A DNA stretch of 64,000 bases from Streptomyces spiroverticillatus (GTDB taxonomy: Bacteria; Actinomycetota; Actinomycetes; Streptomycetales; Streptomycetaceae): the NCBI GenBank assembly GCA_014650415.1, contig BMUX01000003.1, positions 124,001 to 188,000 of the forward strand, written 5' to 3'. Positions 48,946-57,207 of this stretch are shown here, one piece after another (within the stretch, counting starts at the first letter, position 1; every line of letters begins with the position of its first letter). Under the pieces are notes generated by a model. The model ran no database searches. It was not told the DNA's origin and worked only from the letters and a program-made list of their open reading frames with translations. The position numbers and the translations under genes were made by a program.

Positions 48946-49506
48946 TCAGTGGAGCAGGTCGTCTACTTGAGCTTCGCCTTCACGGTACCTGCGGGCGATC
49001 TCCGCGCTGCAATCGTCGGCGGTCCGTTGGAGGGCCTGACGCTGCCGGGAAACCTGCTGTTCATAGCCGATCAGGCGGTCCATTCCCGCATGCAGCTCTG
49101 CGTCCGTCCGGGCGTCGAGGTCGGACAGCTCGACCTCCGCGAGCATGTCGGCGGCCAGCCGCATGTACTCCTCGTTGCGGGGCGTGGAGAGGGTGACGTG
49201 CCGGGCGGAGGAGCGGTGGCTGGAGGGGGTGTCGGCGAGGATCTCCGACAGCCGCTCCACCACGGGCGTCTTGGGCCCGCCGCGCCGGGCCAGCTCGGCG
49301 CGCAGGATGTCGATGCGGCCGTGCAGCAGCCGCCGTACGTAACTGAGGTCGGCCTCGTCGCTCTGCGCGCCCTGGCGCAGGGTGCGCAGCTCGGGGAGGC
49401 CCAGGATGCCGAGGTCGTGCGGTGGAAGTGCGGGCAGTGCGTCCTGCAGGTCGTGGTCGCCGACCCTTTGGCCGTGGACCCTGTGCCCCGCGCCGGAAAT
49501 GCTCAT
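48946..49506 (-). CDS. rsiG: RsiG, c-di-GMP-dependent anti-sigma factor of WhiG
   Basis: 186 residues, mostly antiparallel helices. The c-di-GMP motif E(X)3S(X)2R(X)3Q(X)3D occurs in full as E149, S153, R156, Q160, D164. The first-helix copy reads E51, S55, R58, H62, D66, with His in place of Gln. With c-di-GMP, RsiG sequesters sigma-WhiG and blocks sporulation. ATG 49506 gives the expected length. Confidence 0.9.
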   Translation of the reverse strand: MSISGAGHRVHGQRVGDHDLQDALPALPPHDLGILGLPELRTLRQGAQSDEADLSYVRRLLHGRIDILRAELARRGGPKTPVVERLSEILADTPSSHRSSARHVTLSTPRNEEYMRLAADMLAEVELSDLDARTDAELHAGMDRLIGYEQQVSRQRQALQRTADDCSAEIARRYREGEAQVDDLLH

Positions 49507-49644
49507 GAGTGTCCGTCCCCTCGAACGGTGCGGCGCACCGCCTTGCCCCGCATCGTGCCACTCCTGCCGCTTCCCACGCAGGCACACTGCACCCGTATGG
49601 CCCTTGCACGAGGGAGTCGATTGCGGGCAGGCATCATGGACCGC

Positions 49645-50070
49645 ATGCGAGCTGTGGTGCAGAGAGTGGACGGCGCGAGCGTCGTCGTCGGCGGCGAGAC
49701 GGTCGGGGAGATCGTCGGCGAGGGCCTGTGTGTCCTGGTGGGAGTCACCCACGAGGACACCCCCGAGAAGGCGGCGCAACTGGCCCGCAAGCTGTGGTCG
49801 GTGCGGATTCTGGAGGGCGAGAAGTCCTGTTCCGACGTGAACGCCCCGCTCCTGGTGATTTCACAATTCACCCTGTACGGGGACGCCAGGAAGGGCCGCC
49901 GCCCCACGTGGAACGCCGCCGCCCCCGGTGACGTCGCCGAGCCGCTGGTGGACGAGGTCGTGGCGCAGCTGAGGGCGCTGGGGGCGACGGTGGAGACGGG
50001 CCGGTTCGGCGCGGACATGCGGGTGTCGCTGACGAATCACGGCCCGTTCACGGTGCTGCTGGACATCTAG
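49645..50070 (+). CDS. dtd: D-aminoacyl-tRNA deacylase (DTD)
   Basis: 141 residues, the usual length. [15 protein letters not shown] start, [20 protein letters not shown] (SQxT active-site motif) and [14 protein letters not shown]. Removes D-amino acids and glycine mis-charged on tRNA. ATG 49645 matches the family start; ATG 49636 is three codons earlier. Divergent from rsiG with 138 bases between. Confidence 0.97.
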   Translation: MRAVVQRVDGASVVVGGETVGEIVGEGLCVLVGVTHEDTPEKAAQLARKLWSVRILEGEKSCSDVNAPLLVISQFTLYGDARKGRRPTWNAAAPGDVAEPLVDEVVAQLRALGATVETGRFGADMRVSLTNHGPFTVLLDI

Positions 50071-50101
50071 AGCCGTACGGCGCGGTATTACGCCGTAATC
50101 A

Positions 50102-51082
50102 TCACGGCTCTACGACGACCTCCTGAGCTGCGGCGGTGTCCCCCGCCATCAGCTCCGCGTCGACCGCCACGTTCCGCTTCACCAGCGCGAGCGCGATCGG
50201 CCCCAGCTCGTGGTGGCGCACGGACGTGGTCACGAACCCGATCTGCCGCCCGTCCGGGCCGTCGGCCGCGAGCCGGACCGGCGTCCCCGACGGCGGCAGC
50301 AGGACCTCGCTGCCGTCCAGGTGCAGGAAGACGAGCCGGCGCGGCGGCTTCCCCAGGTTCTGCACGCGGGCGACGGTCTCCTGCCCCCGGTAGCAGCCCT
50401 TCTGCAGGTGCACGGCGCTGCCGATCCAGCCCAGCTCGTGCGGGATGGTCCGGTGGTCGGTCTCGAAGCCGAGCCGGGGCCGGTGGCCCTCCACCCGCAG
50501 CGCCTCGTACGCGAGCACGCCCGCCGCGGGCCCGTGCTCGGCGGCGAACTTCTCCAGGTCGCCGCGCGGCAGGAACAGGTCCCGCCCGTACGCGGTCTCC
50601 CGTACGACGACGCCTTCCGGCACCTCGCCGATGGACCCGGCGGGCAGCCACACCACCGCGAAGTCCTCGGTGCGGTCCTGGACCTCGACCCGGTAGAAGA
50701 ACTTCATGCTCTCCAGGTACGCGATCAACTCGCCCTGCGTACCCGGCTCGACGTGCATCCAGACGGTCTCGCCGTCGTCCACCAGGTACATCGCGTGCTC
50801 GACGTGACCGTTGGCCGTCAGGATCAGCGCCTCGGTGGCCTGCCCGGCGGGCAGCTCCGTGACGTGCTGGGTGATCAGGAGGTGCAGCCAGCTCAACCGG
50901 TCGGAGCCGCTGACGCTCACGACCCCCCGGTTCGAGAGGTCCACGAAACCGGACCCGCCGGCGAGCGCACGCTGCTCGCGGAACAGGTCACCGTAGTGCG
51001 CGGCCACGCCCTCGTCGCGTCCCTCGGCGGGGACGGCGCCGGGCAGGGAAAGGAGGGGGCTGCTCGGTGAATTCGACTGCAT
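50102..51082 (-). CDS. YgfZ/GcvT-domain folate-binding protein
   Basis: 326 residues. GcvT-like fold with the YgfZ signature LQKGCYRGQETVAR and LSWLHLLITQHVTELPAGQA. YgfZ-type proteins help Fe-S cluster maintenance and tRNA modification using tetrahydrofolate. Starts next to nur, 9 bases away on the same strand, so probably co-transcribed after it. Confidence 0.93.
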   Translation of the reverse strand: MQSNSPSSPLLSLPGAVPAEGRDEGVAAHYGDLFREQRALAGGSGFVDLSNRGVVSVSGSDRLSWLHLLITQHVTELPAGQATEALILTANGHVEHAMYLVDDGETVWMHVEPGTQGELIAYLESMKFFYRVEVQDRTEDFAVVWLPAGSIGEVPEGVVVRETAYGRDLFLPRGDLEKFAAEHGPAAGVLAYEALRVEGHRPRLGFETDHRTIPHELGWIGSAVHLQKGCYRGQETVARVQNLGKPPRRLVFLHLDGSEVLLPPSGTPVRLAADGPDGRQIGFVTTSVRHHELGPIALALVKRNVAVDAELMAGDTAAAQEVVVEP

Positions 51083-51091
51083 GCGTCCAGC

Positions 51092-51532
51092 CTACGACTC
51101 GGCCGCGGAGGCCTTCTTCGCCGTACAGGAAGCGCACCGGCCAAAGATCGCGAAGTGCTTCATATCGGTCTCGAACCCGAACTCGCCCCGCAGCTTCGCG
51201 ATGAAGTCCCCGGCGACCTCGACATCCGCCTCGATGACGTCGGAGCAGTCCCGGCACACCAGGTGGATGTGGTGGTGCCGGTCGGCGAGGTGGTACGTCG
51301 GCGCCCCGTGCCCGAGGTGCGCGTGGCTGACCAGCCCGAGCTCTTCGAGGAGCTCCAGGGTCCGGTAGACGGTCGAGATGTTGACCCCGGAAGCGGTCTT
51401 GCGCACCTCGCCCAGGATGTCGTCGGGCGTCGCGTGCTCCAGCGCGTCCACCGCTTCCAGCACAAGCTGCCGCTGCGGTGTCAGCCGATAACCGCGCTGC
51501 CGCAGATCACTCTTCCAGTCGGTGCTCACCAC
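51092..51532 (-). CDS. nur: Nur, nickel-responsive Fur-family regulator
   Basis: 146 residues. Winged HTH (YRLTPQRQLVLEAVDALEHA, SGVNISTVYRTLELLEELGL), metal site His-rich APTYHLADRHHHIHLVCRDC and structural Cys pairs CRDC and CASC. Nearly the S. coelicolor Nur sequence as recalled. Represses nickel transport and sodF when nickel is present. Confidence 0.93.
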   Translation of the reverse strand: MVSTDWKSDLRQRGYRLTPQRQLVLEAVDALEHATPDDILGEVRKTASGVNISTVYRTLELLEELGLVSHAHLGHGAPTYHLADRHHHIHLVCRDCSDVIEADVEVAGDFIAKLRGEFGFETDMKHFAIFGRCASCTAKKASAAES

Positions 51533-51578
51533 GCCACCAGTCTAGGCAGCGCGGCGAGCGTTCGGACTGCCGCGGGAC

Positions 51579-52151
51579 TCAGCGGAAGAACGCGATCCCG
51601 TCGTCCGGCAGGTCGGGAAGGTTCTTGGCCACGGCCTCGACCTCCTCCGGGGTGACGGTCTTCTTCAGGTGCGCGGACATGTACGGGCGCAGCTCGACCT
51701 CGGGGGTGGCCTTCTCGCCGACCCACATCAGGTCGCTCTTCACGTACCCGTACAGGCGCTTTCCACCGGTGTACGGGCCCGATGCGGCCGTGCGCGCGAC
51801 GGCGTCCGTCACGAGGTCGATCTGCGGCTTCTGGTCGGCCAGCTCGCCGTACCAGATCTCGACGACGCCGGTGTCGCGGGTCATGACGACCTCGACCTTG
51901 CGGTCCTTGTCGATGCGCCAGAAGCCGGACTCGGTCTCCAGCGGCTTCACCTTGTTGCCCTCGGCGTCGAGGATCCAGGAGTGCGAGACGTACTCCAGGA
52001 AGTCGCGGCCGTCGTGGCTGAAGGTGACTTCCTGGCCGAAGTTGGCCTTCTCCTGGCCGGGGAAGTCGGTGACGCCCGCACCCGTCCACTTCCCGAGGAG
52101 GAAGACGAGGGGGACGAGGTCCGGGTGGAGGTCGGACGGGATCTCGATCAT
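51579..52151 (-). CDS. Nitrobindin-type heme-binding (FABP/DUF1794) protein
   Basis: 190 residues. Beta-barrel with LLGKWTGAGVTDFPG at the start (GxWxGxG motif), then FSHDGRDFLEYVSHSWILD and SGFWRIDKDRKVEVVMT. Related THAP4/nitrobindin proteins bind ferric heme and act on NO or peroxynitrite. Upstream of nur in the same direction, separated by 46 bases. Confidence 0.92.
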   Translation of the reverse strand: MIEIPSDLHPDLVPLVFLLGKWTGAGVTDFPGQEKANFGQEVTFSHDGRDFLEYVSHSWILDAEGNKVKPLETESGFWRIDKDRKVEVVMTRDTGVVEIWYGELADQKPQIDLVTDAVARTAASGPYTGGKRLYGYVKSDLMWVGEKATPEVELRPYMSAHLKKTVTPEEVEAVAKNLPDLPDDGIAFFR

Positions 52152-52192
52152 GAGTGGCTCAGGCGATCTGTGTGGAGGGTGACCGGTACGGG

Positions 52193-52294
52193 TTAGCGCT
52201 GGCCCTGGTAGAGCTTCTTCACGGCCAGACCGGCGAAGGCGAGGACGCCGACGCAGACCAGGACCAGCAGGGAGGAGAAGACTGCCTCAAGCAC
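52193..52294 (-). CDS. Small single-pass membrane protein
   Basis: 33 residues: MLEAVFSSLLVLVCVGVLAF, then AGLAVKKLYQGQR. One transmembrane helix with a basic cytoplasmic end. GTG 52294 follows AAGGAGC with 8 bases spacing. Found between the nitrobindin and DsrE genes; short size explains why it is easily missed. Function unknown. Confidence 0.7.
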   Translation of the reverse strand: MLEAVFSSLLVLVCVGVLAFAGLAVKKLYQGQR

Positions 52295-52400
52295 GGGGTG
52301 CTCCTTGGTATGAGCGAGGTGTGAGATACGGGCCGGGCCCCAGCTTAGTCCGCCGGGCTCCGGCGCTCTCGGTGAGGTTCGTCGCGCTTAGGCTGCCCGC

Positions 52401-52763
52401 ATGTCGAAGAAGCTCGTGATCAAGGTGACCGCCGGGGCCGACGCCCCCGAGCGGTGCTCGCAGGCGTTCACCGTGGCGGCGGTGGCGGTGGCCAGCGGGG
52501 TGGAGGTGTCGCTGTGGCTGACGGGTGAGTCGGCGTGGTTCGCGCTGCCGGGGAGGGCTGCGGAGTTCGAGCTGCCGCACTCCGCGCCGCTCCCGGACCT
52601 GATCGAGTCGGTCCAGGCGGGCGGCACGATCACCCTGTGCACGCAGTGCGCGGTACGCCGGGACATCGGCGAGAAGGACGTGCTGGAGGGTGTGCGGATC
52701 GCCGGGGCGCAGGTCTTCGTGAGCGAGATCATGGCCGACGGCGTACAGGCGCTCGTCTACTAG
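52401..52763 (+). CDS. DsrE-family protein
   Basis: 120 residues. Opening KKLVIKVTAGADAPERCSQA, hydrophobic VEVSLWLTGESAWFAL, and a conserved Cys pair TLCTQCAVRR typical of DsrE/TusD-like sulfur-relay proteins. Close to a sulfurtransferase cluster. Sulfur transfer is likely but unproven. Confidence 0.9.
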   Translation: MSKKLVIKVTAGADAPERCSQAFTVAAVAVASGVEVSLWLTGESAWFALPGRAAEFELPHSAPLPDLIESVQAGGTITLCTQCAVRRDIGEKDVLEGVRIAGAQVFVSEIMADGVQALVY

Positions 52764-52773
52764 ACCGCACGGG

Positions 52774-53040
52774 TCACGGACGGTCGCGCTTGCCGCGGCC
52801 GTCCAGCTCGTCCCACAGATCGTCGGAGTCGGCGTCCCCGGTGGTGTCGTCCCACCACCGGTCCCCCGGCCCCTTCCGATTGGCGACCATCGCCGCCACG
52901 GGCGGAATCAGGGCCGCCACCACACACATCCCGACCGCCACGGGCACCGACCACAGCCGCACGACCGCGCACCCTCCCACGAAGAGGACCAGGCACGCCC
53001 CCATGAGGAGGAAGTAGCCGCGGCGGCGACGCGCGTACAT
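52774..53040 (-). CDS. DUF3099 membrane protein
   Basis: 88 residues: MYARRRRGYFLLMGACLVLF, second segment VPVAVGMCVVAALIPPVAAM, then a polar tail with RWWDDTTG. Two helices. ATG 53040 matches the usual family start; longer starts exist. Converges with the DsrE gene, 10 bases apart. Function unknown. Confidence 0.85.
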   Translation of the reverse strand: MYARRRRGYFLLMGACLVLFVGGCAVVRLWSVPVAVGMCVVAALIPPVAAMVANRKGPGDRWWDDTTGDADSDDLWDELDGRGKRDRP

Positions 53041-53172
53041 GCTTCTACGGTACGTCCGGGAGCCGGGCGCACGGCAGCCCCGAGCCCGACGGACGGAGTC
53101 CGGCGCAGCGGCCCGAAGCCCGTGAGGCGCCCCGGCGCCGAGCGGTGCGAGGGACGCGTCAAAAGGAACAGA

Positions 53173-53236
53173 CCGGAGGGCCGCACCCTTCGTCACAGGT
53201 AATGGCGTCCAACCCCCTGTGGGTGCGGCCCTCCGG
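53173..53236. terminator. Long inverted repeat, probable terminator of the sulfurtransferase operon
   Basis: Perfect 16-base arms (CCGGAGGGCCGCACCC and its complement) at 53173-53188 and 53221-53236 with a 32-base loop. It lies 20 bases past the DUF1416 stop on the minus strand. No T-run, common in high-GC terminators. Confidence 0.7.
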
Positions 53237-53256
53237 CCGGTATCAGTGCGATGCGG

Positions 53257-53544
53257 TCAGACCGCGATCGCGACCTCCGCCAGGCCGCCCGTCTGGGCGA
53301 CGACCGTGCGGTCGGCGGTGCCGCCCGGGACCAGGGCGCGGAGCGTCCAGGTGCCCTCGGCGGCGTAGAAGCGGAACTGACCGGTGGCCGAGGTGGGGAC
53401 CTCGGCGGTGAACTCGCCGGTCGAGTCGAGGAGGCGGACGTAGCCGGTCACCGGCTCGCCGTCCTTGGTGACGCTGCCCTGGATGGTGGTCTCACCGGGC
53501 TTGATGGTGGAGGCGTCGGGGCCGCCGGCCTGTGCTCCGCACAT
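53257..53544 (-). CDS. DUF1416 protein (SseC-like)
   Basis: 95 residues: MCGAQAGGPDASTIKPGETT and TIQGSVTKDGEPVTGYVRLL, a beta-sandwich resembling SseC next to CysA2 in mycobacteria. The MCGAQ start and neighbouring sulfurtransferase are diagnostic. Starts 33 bases after the sulfurtransferase gene, so co-transcribed. Linked to sulfur metabolism, exact role unknown. Confidence 0.92.
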   Translation of the reverse strand: MCGAQAGGPDASTIKPGETTIQGSVTKDGEPVTGYVRLLDSTGEFTAEVPTSATGQFRFYAAEGTWTLRALVPGGTADRTVVAQTGGLAEVAIAV

Positions 53545-53577
53545 GAGGGGTACTCCAAGTCTGGGAAGGGAGGGGGC

Positions 53578-54423
53578 TTACTTGTTGGCGCCGAGCTCGA
53601 TCGGGACGCCGACGAGGGAGCCGTACTCGGTCCAGGAGCCGTCGTAGTTCTTGACGTTCTCGACGCCGAGCAGCTCGTGCAGGACGAACCAGGTCAGGGC
53701 CGAGCGCTCACCGATGCGGCAGTAGGCGATGGTGTCCTTCGCCAGGTCGACCTGCTCGGCCTCGTAGAGGGCCTTGAGCTCTTCGTCGGACTTGAAGGTG
53801 CCGTCGTCGTTGGCGTTCTTCGACCACGGGATGTTGCGGGCGCTGGGCACGTGGCCGGGGCGCTGCGACTGCTCCTGCGGGAGGTGCGCCGGGGCGAGGA
53901 GCTTGCCGGAGAACTCGTCGGGCGAGCGGACGTCGACGAGGTTCTGGGTGTTGATGGCCTTCACGACGTCGTCGCGGTAGGCGCGGATGGACTCGTCCTG
54001 CGGCTGGGCCTTGTAGGACGTGGCCTCGCGCTGCGGGACCTGCGCGCCGTCGACCAGGTCGCGGGAGTCCAGCTCCCACTTCTTGCGGCCGCCGTCGAGG
54101 AGACGGACGTCGCCGTGGCCGTACAGCTTGAAGTACCAGAAGGCGTAGGAGGCGAACCAGTTGTTGTTGCCGCCGTAGAGGACGACCGTGGTGTCGTTCC
54201 CGATGCCCTTCTCGGACAGGAGCTTCTCGAAGCCGGCCTGGTCGATGAAGTCGCGGCGGACCGGGTCCTGGAGGTCCTTGGTCCAGTCGATCCGGATGGC
54301 GTTCTTGATGTGGTTCTTCTCGTACGCCGAGGTGTCCTCGTCGACCTCGGCGATCGCCACCTTCGGGTCGTCCAGGTGGGCCTCGACCCAGTCGGCGTCG
54401 ACCAGTACGTCGCTGCGGCTCAT
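53578..54423 (-). CDS. Thiosulfate sulfurtransferase (CysA2/SseA-type rhodanese)
   Basis: 281 residues, two rhodanese domains: SRSDVLVDADWVEAHLDDPK at the start and the catalytic loop YCRIGERSALTWFVL in the second domain, with active Cys in CRIGERS. Transfers sulfane sulfur from thiosulfate. Preceded by a Cys-containing leader peptide (54602-54688), which suggests cysteine-dependent attenuation. Confidence 0.94.
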   Translation of the reverse strand: MSRSDVLVDADWVEAHLDDPKVAIAEVDEDTSAYEKNHIKNAIRIDWTKDLQDPVRRDFIDQAGFEKLLSEKGIGNDTTVVLYGGNNNWFASYAFWYFKLYGHGDVRLLDGGRKKWELDSRDLVDGAQVPQREATSYKAQPQDESIRAYRDDVVKAINTQNLVDVRSPDEFSGKLLAPAHLPQEQSQRPGHVPSARNIPWSKNANDDGTFKSDEELKALYEAEQVDLAKDTIAYCRIGERSALTWFVLHELLGVENVKNYDGSWTEYGSLVGVPIELGANK

Positions 54424-54601
54424 GTGTTTCTCCTCCGGGGCAGTTACGGGGGGATACGGGTGCGGTGGTGCGCGGTGCTTGCGAGGTGCGCGCGGGTACG
54501 GCTGCGGGGCCGCAGGTACGGCGGCGCACGGTACGTCGGGAGGGGGCGCAAGTCGCCCTGGGCAAGCGGGAGTTCGGGCTACGCGGCCCGGCGGGTCCCG
54601 C

Positions 54602-54688
54602 TCAGACGGCGCGGCGACAGAGCATGGCGGCGACGCGGCACAGGTCTACTGCCCGCCGCTTCGTGAGGTCCGCCTGTCGCTTCTGCAT
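54602..54688 (-). CDS. Putative Cys leader peptide upstream of the sulfurtransferase operon
   Basis: 28 residues with the conserved core AVDLCRVAAMLCR found in Streptomyces peptides ahead of sulfur genes. Two Cys codons near the end would stall ribosomes when cysteine is low. ATG 54688, TGA 54602; the sulfurtransferase start is 178 bases on. Regulation is inferred from the family. Confidence 0.8.
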   Translation of the reverse strand: MQKRQADLTKRRAVDLCRVAAMLCRRAV

Positions 54689-54774
54689 GGGTCCGATCGT
54701 AGGGACGTACGGGCGGGCGTGTCACCGGTGTGTCATATCGTGAGACAGAAACGTCCGTTGTGTGGGATATGGCA

Positions 54775-54802
54775 AGGGGCCGGGACGTCGGTCCCGGCCC
54801 CT
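54775..54802. terminator. Strong hairpin after the DUF2993 gene
   Basis: Perfect 12-base stem (AGGGGCCGGGAC), 4-base loop GTCG. It lies 93 bases past the DUF2993 stop and just upstream of the sulfurtransferase promoter, so it insulates the two transcription units. T-run missing. Confidence 0.75.
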
Positions 54803-54894
54803 CGTGCCGCTCGTACGACGCCCAGTCCTGCGGAGTGGACGCCTCCGTCTCGCCATCCGGCCGAAGCTGTCCGACCAGGGCAGTCCGACCGGCG

Positions 54895-55590
54895 CTATCC
54901 GGCCAGATGCACGTTCGTCCCGCTCACCGCGATCTCCATGCCCGTCTCCACCGGCGTGACCTTGTCCAGCTTCAGGCCGTTCGGCAGGCCGCCGATCGGA
55001 CGGACGAAGTCGATCTTCTTGCGGATCATGCCTTCGAGGCCGGGGATCTCCTGCCCGGGCACCTCGTCGGCACGCACCGCGAGGGACTTCCCGCCGTTCT
55101 TCAGGGTCACGCTGGACAGCACGCTGCGGGTCAGCTCGCGGCCGAAGATCGAGACGGTGCCGGTCACCTTGACCTTGCCGTTGCCGCCGTAGGCGAGCTT
55201 GACGTCCTTGTCGCCCGCCGCGCGGGTGAGGTCGTCGTACGAGATCACGGCGGTGCCGGTGGCACGGGCGGCGGTGGCGGAGGAGAAGTTGTTCTCCAGG
55301 GCCACGTCGTGGAGTTCGGCGGTCATCCTGCCGACCGTCAGCTTCTTGCCGTCGGCGCTGGCCTCCAGGCCGTCCATGGTGACGTCGACCTGTTCGAGGT
55401 TCTTGCCCAGGATCTGGGTGAGGAAGGGGAAGCCCTTGATGTCTATCTGCGGTTCCGCCGAAAGCCCCTGGCTGGTGCGGACCTTGGTCGCGACCTCGCC
55501 CTCGGCGTAGTTCACGGCGAAGCGGTCGGCGGCGACGAAGATGCCGCCGAAGATCACCACCAGGATGAGAAGTATTCGTATCGCTCGCAT
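54895..55590 (-). CDS. DUF2993 (LmeA-like) lipid-binding protein
   Basis: 231 residues. N-terminal membrane anchor or signal IRILLILVVIFGGIFVAADR, then repeated beta strands such as GFPFLTQILGKNLEQVDVTM. LmeA-family proteins bind phospholipids in the envelope of mycobacteria. Single gene with its own hairpin terminator. Confidence 0.88.
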   Translation of the reverse strand: MRAIRILLILVVIFGGIFVAADRFAVNYAEGEVATKVRTSQGLSAEPQIDIKGFPFLTQILGKNLEQVDVTMDGLEASADGKKLTVGRMTAELHDVALENNFSSATAARATGTAVISYDDLTRAAGDKDVKLAYGGNGKVKVTGTVSIFGRELTRSVLSSVTLKNGGKSLAVRADEVPGQEIPGLEGMIRKKIDFVRPIGGLPNGLKLDKVTPVETGMEIAVSGTNVHLAG

Positions 55591-55683
55591 GACTGGTGTT
55601 CCCCCACCGCGTTCGTCGGCCCCCGTATCTGACGGTGAGCCTAACCGGTGGGGGTCACACCAACCCCTGAAGTCCCAGCAGGA

Positions 55684-56901
55684 TCAGGCGAACGCCCTGC
55701 CCAGCAGGTACACCGCCGGGGCCGCCGCCGTCAGTGGGAGCGCCACACCGGCGGTCATGTGCACGAACTTCGACGGGTAGTCGTAACTCGCCACCCGCAG
55801 CCCGATCAGCGCGCAGACGCCCGCACCGAGCCCGATCAACGCCCCGCCCGAACCGACCCCGTTGGCCCCGCCGACCGCGATGCCCGAACCGGCGGCGGCC
55901 AGCAGCGCGACCGCGACCGAGGCGATCGTCGGCAGCGGCAGCGCCCGCGCGAACACCGCGACGGCGACCGCGATCCCGCCGACCGTCATGGCCTTGGGGT
56001 TCGCCGCCAGGTGCCCGGAGGCGACGACCGCGAGCGCGGCCGTGGTGACCCCGGCGGTCAGGGCGTACATCCGCTCGTCGGCGGGCATCGAGTTGCGCAG
56101 GTGCAGGACGAGGGTGAGCAGGACCCAGATGCCGAGCGTGCCCAGGATCGCGGCGGGCGCGTGCAGCCCGTCGACGACCAGGATCGCGACGTCGGCGACG
56201 AGCCCGCCGAGGAAGGCGAGCGCGATGCCCTGCCGGGCCGGCCACATGCCGTTCAGCCGGAACCAGCCCGCAGCGGTGACCGCCTGGAGCAGCACCACCG
56301 GCACGACCAGCGCGAACTGCCCGAAGACCGCGGCCCCGGCGAGCAGCGCGCCCAGCACCGCCGTGATCAGGGCGGGCTTCATGCCGGGCTCTATGATCGG
56401 CGACCGCCCCTCTGCACGGGCCCGCTGGGCGTCGGTGATCCGGGTGTTGCCGCGGGTCGCCGGGGAGCTGTAGGCGGGGGCCGGGGGGATGTCGTACGGG
56501 GCGTGGGCCTGCGGGACTCCGGCGGCGGGGGTGTGCTGCTGCTGCGGCGGCTCGGGGTCGGGCTGGGGCTGCTGGACCGGGACCTCGGGCGGAAGGGGCT
56601 GGCTGCCGGTCGGCTGGGACCCGTACGCCGAGGAACCGTACGAGGAGTCGTACGAGGACTGGTTCTGCGGCGGCAGATACGCGGTGTCGGCAGCCGCCGA
56701 AGCGGGCTGCACCGGCTGGTACTGGGTGTCCCAGGTCTGCCCCTGCCAGGTCTGCGTGGAGTACGGGTCCTGGGCGGGCGCCGGGGCCTGGTGGGGCTGG
56801 TCGCCGTAGGAGGGCGCGTACGGGTCCTGCCCGTACTCGCCGGACGGCTGCTGCCCGTATCCCTGCTGGTACGGGTACTGCTCATTGCTGTGGTTGCTCA
56901 T
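55684..56901 (-). CDS. Membrane protein with long Gln/Tyr/Pro-rich cytoplasmic N-terminus
   Basis: 405 residues. Residues 1-170 are low complexity (PYQQGYGQQPSGEYGQDPYA style). Residues 175-405 contain about eight or nine hydrophobic helices (ALITAVLGALLAGAAVFGQF, VADVAILVVDGLHAPAA). No transporter motif. ATG 56901 lies 11 bases from the MoaD-like gene's end, so they are co-transcribed. Function unknown. Confidence 0.8.
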   Translation of the reverse strand: MSNHSNEQYPYQQGYGQQPSGEYGQDPYAPSYGDQPHQAPAPAQDPYSTQTWQGQTWDTQYQPVQPASAAADTAYLPPQNQSSYDSSYGSSAYGSQPTGSQPLPPEVPVQQPQPDPEPPQQQHTPAAGVPQAHAPYDIPPAPAYSSPATRGNTRITDAQRARAEGRSPIIEPGMKPALITAVLGALLAGAAVFGQFALVVPVVLLQAVTAAGWFRLNGMWPARQGIALAFLGGLVADVAILVVDGLHAPAAILGTLGIWVLLTLVLHLRNSMPADERMYALTAGVTTAALAVVASGHLAANPKAMTVGGIAVAVAVFARALPLPTIASVAVALLAAAGSGIAVGGANGVGSGGALIGLGAGVCALIGLRVASYDYPSKFVHMTAGVALPLTAAAPAVYLLGRAFA

Positions 56902-56911
56902 GGTCTGGGGT

Positions 56912-57166
56912 TCACCCTCCTGCGAACGGCGGGAGCACCTCGACCGTGCCGCCCTCGGCCAGCCGTACCGTCCCGTGGTCACGAGTGCCGACGGGGTCGC
57001 CGTCGATCAGGAACGAGCACCGCATCAGGACCCGCGTCAGCTCCCCCGGATGCCGTTCGCGGACCGCGTCCAGCGCCTCGGCGAGGGTGTCTGCCGCGTA
57101 CGGCTCCTCGGCGGTGCCCGCGGCGGCCTTGGCCGCCGCCCAAAAGCGGATGGTTCCCGCTGCCAC
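56912..57166 (-). CDS. MoaD/ThiS-family sulfur-carrier protein
   Basis: 84 residues: TIRFWAAAKAAAGTAEEPYA and the C-terminal VEVLPPFAGG with the Gly-Gly end that is adenylated and thiolated. Used in molybdopterin or other sulfur transfer. Upstream of the membrane protein in one operon. Confidence 0.92.
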   Translation of the reverse strand: MAAGTIRFWAAAKAAAGTAEEPYAADTLAEALDAVRERHPGELTRVLMRCSFLIDGDPVGTRDHGTVRLAEGGTVEVLPPFAGG

Positions 57167-57207
57167 AGCGGCACTCCTCTCAACCCGACCGGCTCGTCAG
57201 CTGTCCA

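Larger units (their letters stand above)
54424..54894. other. Region between sulfurtransferase and DUF2993 genes
   Basis: 471 bases containing a leader-peptide gene (54602-54688), a terminator hairpin (54775-54802), and the promoter of the sulfurtransferase operon near 54720-54760. Within that promoter area TGTCATATCGTGAGACA is an interrupted inverted repeat. Nothing else recognised. Confidence 0.6.

Noticed and set aside
47551..50070. Long plus-strand frame ending in dtd
   Set aside because: Only the last 141 codons are DTD; the rest is antisense to the Eis-like, asparaginase and rsiG genes.
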